Assembly (NCBI GenBank): GCA_017535325.1
Contig: JAFXUC010000024.1
Coordinates: 1 to 64,000 of the forward strand
Reading direction: 5' to 3'
Length of the DNA: 64,000 bases
Source of the DNA: Bacteroidales bacterium
Lineage (GTDB): Bacteria; Bacteroidota; Bacteroidia; Bacteroidales; UBA3824
Positions 61,353-64,000 of this stretch are shown in pieces. Both the position numbers and the translations under genes were made by a program. Every line of letters begins with the position of its first letter. Position 1 is the stretch's first letter. The notes below the pieces were generated by a model that worked only from the letters and a program-made list of their open reading frames with translations, was not told where the DNA came from and made no database searches.

Positions 61353-62696
61353 TTATATTCCCGTATAATTAAACGGTGTAATTCTCATCAACTCTTCTTT
61401 TACGGATGCCGAAACATCAAGCGTTTGGATAAAATTATGAATGTCGTCTTCCGTAATCTGACGATTGACACGTGTCAATTCTTTGAGTTTTTCGTATGCA
61501 TTAGGCACACATTCGCGGCGCAAAACCGTCTGAATAGCCTCAGCAACAACAGCCCAATTTTCTTCCAAATCCCTGTCAATCGACTCTTTATGAAGAATAA
61601 GTTTGTCAAGACCTTTAAGCAACGACTTCATCGCAATCAAAGTATGAGCAATCGGAACACCAATATTTCTAATAACCGTACTATCTGTCAAATCCCTTTG
61701 AAGCCTCGAAATCGGAAGTTTCTGCGCCAAAAACGTCAAAACAGAATTTGCCATGCCGAGGTTGCCCTCCGCATTTTCAAAATCTATCGGGTTGACTTTA
61801 TGCGGCATTGCTGACGAACCAACCTCGCCCGCTTTGAGTTTTTGCTTGAAATAATTCATAGAGATATACATCCAAATATCGCGGCAAAGGTCAATCAAAA
61901 TCGTGTTTATACGTTTAAGACCGTCGCAAAGTGCAGCAAAATTATCATAATGCTCAATTTGAGTCGTAACTTGTGAACGTTCAAGCCCCAAAACATGATT
62001 TACAAAAGAATTTGCAAATCTTATCCAATCAATTTCGGGATAAGCCACATTGTGCGCGTTGAAATTACCCGTCGCACCGCCAAACTTAGCCGAATAAGGC
62101 ACTAATTTCAAAAGTCCCAACTGATTATGAAGCCTTTCAACATACACTTCAATCTCTTTTCCGAGTCTCGTAGGACTTGCCGGCTGACCATGTGTACGTG
62201 CAAGCATCGGAATATCAGCCCATTCGCCCGCTTTGTGGTAAAGTTGCAAGATAACGTTATCAAGTAAAGGATAATATACATTCGTTATTGCAGCCTGCAA
62301 AGCATAAGGAATTGAAGTGTTGTTAATATCCTGCGAAGTAAGTCCAAAATGTATAAAGGACTTGTACTGAGGTATATTAAGCGCGTCAAATTTTTCCCTC
62401 AAAAAATACTCAACCGCTTTAACGTCGTGGTTTGTGGTCTTTTCGATTTCCTTGATTCTCAGAGCATCCTCTTGTGAGAACCTTCTGTAAATTCCACGCA
62501 AGGGCTTAAACATTTGTCTGTCAAAACCTTGCAGTTGCGGTAAAGGGATTTCGCACAGAGCGACAAAATACTCCACTTCTACCAAAACCCTATATTTAAT
62601 AAGCCCGAATTCAGAAAAATATTCCGCTAACTCGGCGGTTTTACCCCGATAGCGTCCGTCAACAGGTGAAACGGCTGTCAAATCTGTTAATTCCAT
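61353..62696 (-). CDS. purB: Adenylosuccinate lyase
   Basis: 447 residues from the ATG at 62696, beginning MELTDLTAVSPVDGRYRGKT. A longer in-frame start at 62768 would overlap the next gene upstream and has no homologous sequence. Family signature SSAMPHKVNPIDFENAEG lies at about residue 293; substrate and catalytic His segments TTNHDVKAVEYF and ARTHGQPASPTRLGKE are present. It acts twice in purine synthesis. Complete. Confidence 0.96.
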   Translation of the reverse strand: MELTDLTAVSPVDGRYRGKTAELAEYFSEFGLIKYRVLVEVEYFVALCEIPLPQLQGFDRQMFKPLRGIYRRFSQEDALRIKEIEKTTNHDVKAVEYFLREKFDALNIPQYKSFIHFGLTSQDINNTSIPYALQAAITNVYYPLLDNVILQLYHKAGEWADIPMLARTHGQPASPTRLGKEIEVYVERLHNQLGLLKLVPYSAKFGGATGNFNAHNVAYPEIDWIRFANSFVNHVLGLERSQVTTQIEHYDNFAALCDGLKRINTILIDLCRDIWMYISMNYFKQKLKAGEVGSSAMPHKVNPIDFENAEGNLGMANSVLTFLAQKLPISRLQRDLTDSTVIRNIGVPIAHTLIAMKSLLKGLDKLILHKESIDRDLEENWAVVAEAIQTVLRRECVPNAYEKLKELTRVNRQITEDDIHNFIQTLDVSASVKEELMRITPFNYTGI

Positions 62697-62751
62697 CGTT
62701 AAAAATTGTTTGCGCAAAATTATAAAAAAATCTTCAAACAAAAAAATTTTT

Positions 62752-63402
62752 TTACTTCTGCACATCAAATCTCAAACCGTTCCATTTCAAGACAACGCTT
62801 TTAGTTTTGCCGTTTTTTTCATAAACAACAGCAGTTATGTCCTTGCCAACACGCGGAAGTGAGTATGTTACAACGCCTTCGCCTGCATCAATATCCACGC
62901 CCATATCGTGCCAGTTGATATAACAAAGTTTGTGCGTAGAATTGTTGTAAACGTGAAAAAACACGCCGGTAAATTCAGTTTGAACCGGTTTTCCGTTTTG
63001 AAACACCTGCACCGATTCACCGACGACCTTGTGTTTTGAGTCGGAAGAGTTCCAATAACACATTTCGGTAATGGTTTTAGAACCGTCCTCAGGGAAATTG
63101 CATTCAAAACTTACGAAGCCGTTTTTAGCGTCAACGGTTACTTTTTCGTTTTTTTCGGGGGTGTTTTTTTGATGACGTTCCCACATTTCGGACAACGCGC
63201 CGTAATGTTCGTCTTCCGGCTCAGTAAGCAGCGTTCTTACAAAGTCGTTGATGCCGGGCTTTTGACCGCTGAAAGTTACCGTCAAAGCGTATGCGGCGGT
63301 TTCCGGGTCATCTTCGTCGGCGTAAGGGTTGTTTTGCGCCGAAGCACACAAGCCCGTAAAAAGCATTGCGGCTATACAAACCGCTGATTTAAAAAATTTC
63401 AT
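62752..63402 (-). CDS. Exported protein of unknown function
   Basis: 216 residues; signal peptide MKFFKSAVCIAAMLFTGLCASAQ. A central region QTEFTGVFFHVYNNSTHKLCYINWHDMG may be a beta-sandwich. No family recognised. It is transcribed upstream of purB with 55 bp between, possibly in the same message. Confidence 0.7.
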   Translation of the reverse strand: MKFFKSAVCIAAMLFTGLCASAQNNPYADEDDPETAAYALTVTFSGQKPGINDFVRTLLTEPEDEHYGALSEMWERHQKNTPEKNEKVTVDAKNGFVSFECNFPEDGSKTITEMCYWNSSDSKHKVVGESVQVFQNGKPVQTEFTGVFFHVYNNSTHKLCYINWHDMGVDIDAGEGVVTYSLPRVGKDITAVVYEKNGKTKSVVLKWNGLRFDVQK

Positions 63403-63426
63403 AGCAGTAAAATTTTTAATGTTATT

Positions 63427-64000
63427 TTATACTGTTTCAATTTCTTCGGGGGAAAGCCCGGAAATTTCACAAATATCCTCAACAGAATAACCTTTGCGTT
63501 TCATTTTAACAGCCATTTCAAAGGCTTTTTGTTTCTCGCCTTTTTCGATACCTATTTTCGCGCCTTCGGCACGACCTTCTTCACGGCCTTCCATTCGTTC
63601 TCTTTCGAGAGAGGATTTTTCAGTGCTGACATTAAGCCAATAAAGATTGTATGCAAGCAACTCGCTGTCCGTAAAGGCAGAACGTCTGACAATCTCCAAT
63701 GCCTCTGATGTGTCTTTGTTTGTCAACAATTCGGGGTCGGCATCGTCGGTTTTTTCGTCAATTTCGGTCAGGAATTTCAGCCAAAGATTGTGCATTGTTT
63801 TTTCTGCACGGTTCTGAGGCTTAAAATTCGGTAAAACAATAAACACCATTGAAAGGTCTGTATGACGGTCGTTGGTGTGGTTTTTGTTGGATAGGTAATA
63901 CTCTTGTATATATTCTGTGCCATATTCAGGAAAAGCCGCTTCGTCGTTTACCAAGCACAAGGCGTATACATCGTTTAATTCGCCAAATGCCTTACCTTTA
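63427..64000 (-). CDS. Rpn family nuclease / transposase-like protein (partial)
   Basis: The frame continues beyond the window; about 191 residues are visible, starting KGKAFGELNDVYALCLVNDEAAF. The family nuclease middle part EYYLSNKNHTNDRHTDLSMVFIVLPNF and the C-terminal REEGRAEGAKIGIEKGEKQKAFEMAVKMKRKGYSVEDICEISGL helical tail are seen. It is a different subfamily from the copy at 51932-52831. No start is inside the window. Confidence 0.85.
   Translation of the reverse strand, partial: KGKAFGELNDVYALCLVNDEAAFPEYGTEYIQEYYLSNKNHTNDRHTDLSMVFIVLPNFKPQNRAEKTMHNLWLKFLTEIDEKTDDADPELLTNKDTSEALEIVRRSAFTDSELLAYNLYWLNVSTEKSSLERERMEGREEGRAEGAKIGIEKGEKQKAFEMAVKMKRKGYSVEDICEISGLSPEEIETV

Noticed and set aside
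1..64000. tRNA, rRNA or intact insertion sequence
   Set aside because: No T-loop GGTTC-like element with matching acceptor stem, no rRNA segment and no complete transposase with terminal repeats was seen; the only transposase-like genes are the Rpn-family proteins.

Overview
The window reads as a chromosomal segment of a Bacteroidetes bacterium, most likely order Bacteroidales. The evidence is a SusC/SusD pair driven by a one-protein hybrid two-component system, a GT3-type glycogen synthase, many exported lipoproteins with Bacteroidetes-style signal peptides, weak or absent Shine-Dalgarno sequences, and several promoters matching the Bacteroidetes consensus (-33 TTTG, about 19-21 bp, -7 TAnnTTTG). 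No rRNA, tRNA, CRISPR array or intact insertion sequence was seen.

Layout. 1-6.1 kb: tail of a PhoU-like protein, glycogen synthase, Na/Pi cotransporter and a hybrid histidine kinase. 6.3-10.7 kb: a beta-barrel protein, a nitroreductase remnant, a XamI-like type II restriction-modification pair and an AraC regulator. 10.8-18.9 kb: a cytoplasmic papain-like protease with a TerB-like domain and a very acidic tail, an ABC-F ATPase, a tandem-hairpin array followed by an AAA_14/DUF4143 ATPase, then CorA, Bax-inhibitor-1, peptide deformylase and RuvX. 19.0-35.1 kb: a polysaccharide utilisation locus (lipoprotein, SusC, SusD, two GH30, one GH35, and a divergent hybrid regulator), probably aimed at a beta-1,6-linked galactan or related glycan. 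35.2-38.7 kb: an antitoxin/PIN fusion scar, a C10 cysteine protease with a partner lipoprotein, and a LuxR-type regulator. 38.8-43.6 kb: Fe-alcohol dehydrogenase, MgtC-like protein, a DUF3791/DUF3990 toxin-antitoxin-like cassette, rhodanese lipoprotein, NhaD antiporter and a truncated RelE/YafQ-type toxin. 43.7-47.6 kb: five small exported proteins on one strand, the last preceded by a structured leader. 47.8-56.2 kb: a repeat array fused to a decayed DUF4143 ATPase, then a SiaB/SiaC kinase-phosphoprotein operon in the order B-C-B-C-C, an LRR protein, an Rpn-type nuclease, two exported hydrolases and a SpoIIE/PP2C phosphatase that could be the missing SiaA-like partner. 56.2-64.0 kb: a DUF3857 protein, a four-helix-bundle protein, an InlB-repeat lipoprotein with a nested-hairpin RNA upstream, DUF4159, PurB, an exported protein and a second Rpn-type protein that runs off the end.

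The most unusual signals are non-coding. Arrays of 32-33 bp units occur at four places. Two of them lie directly upstream of, or fused into, AAA_14/DUF4143 ATPase genes, and two begin or end exactly at the stop codon of a neighbouring gene. Two separate structured RNA elements share one arrangement: stems, a U-tract, then about 55-60 nt to the start codon of an exported protein. There are also several deletion scars (nitroreductase, antitoxin-PIN, RelE/YafQ, DUF4143 ATPase), showing that this is an actively remodelled accessory stretch.
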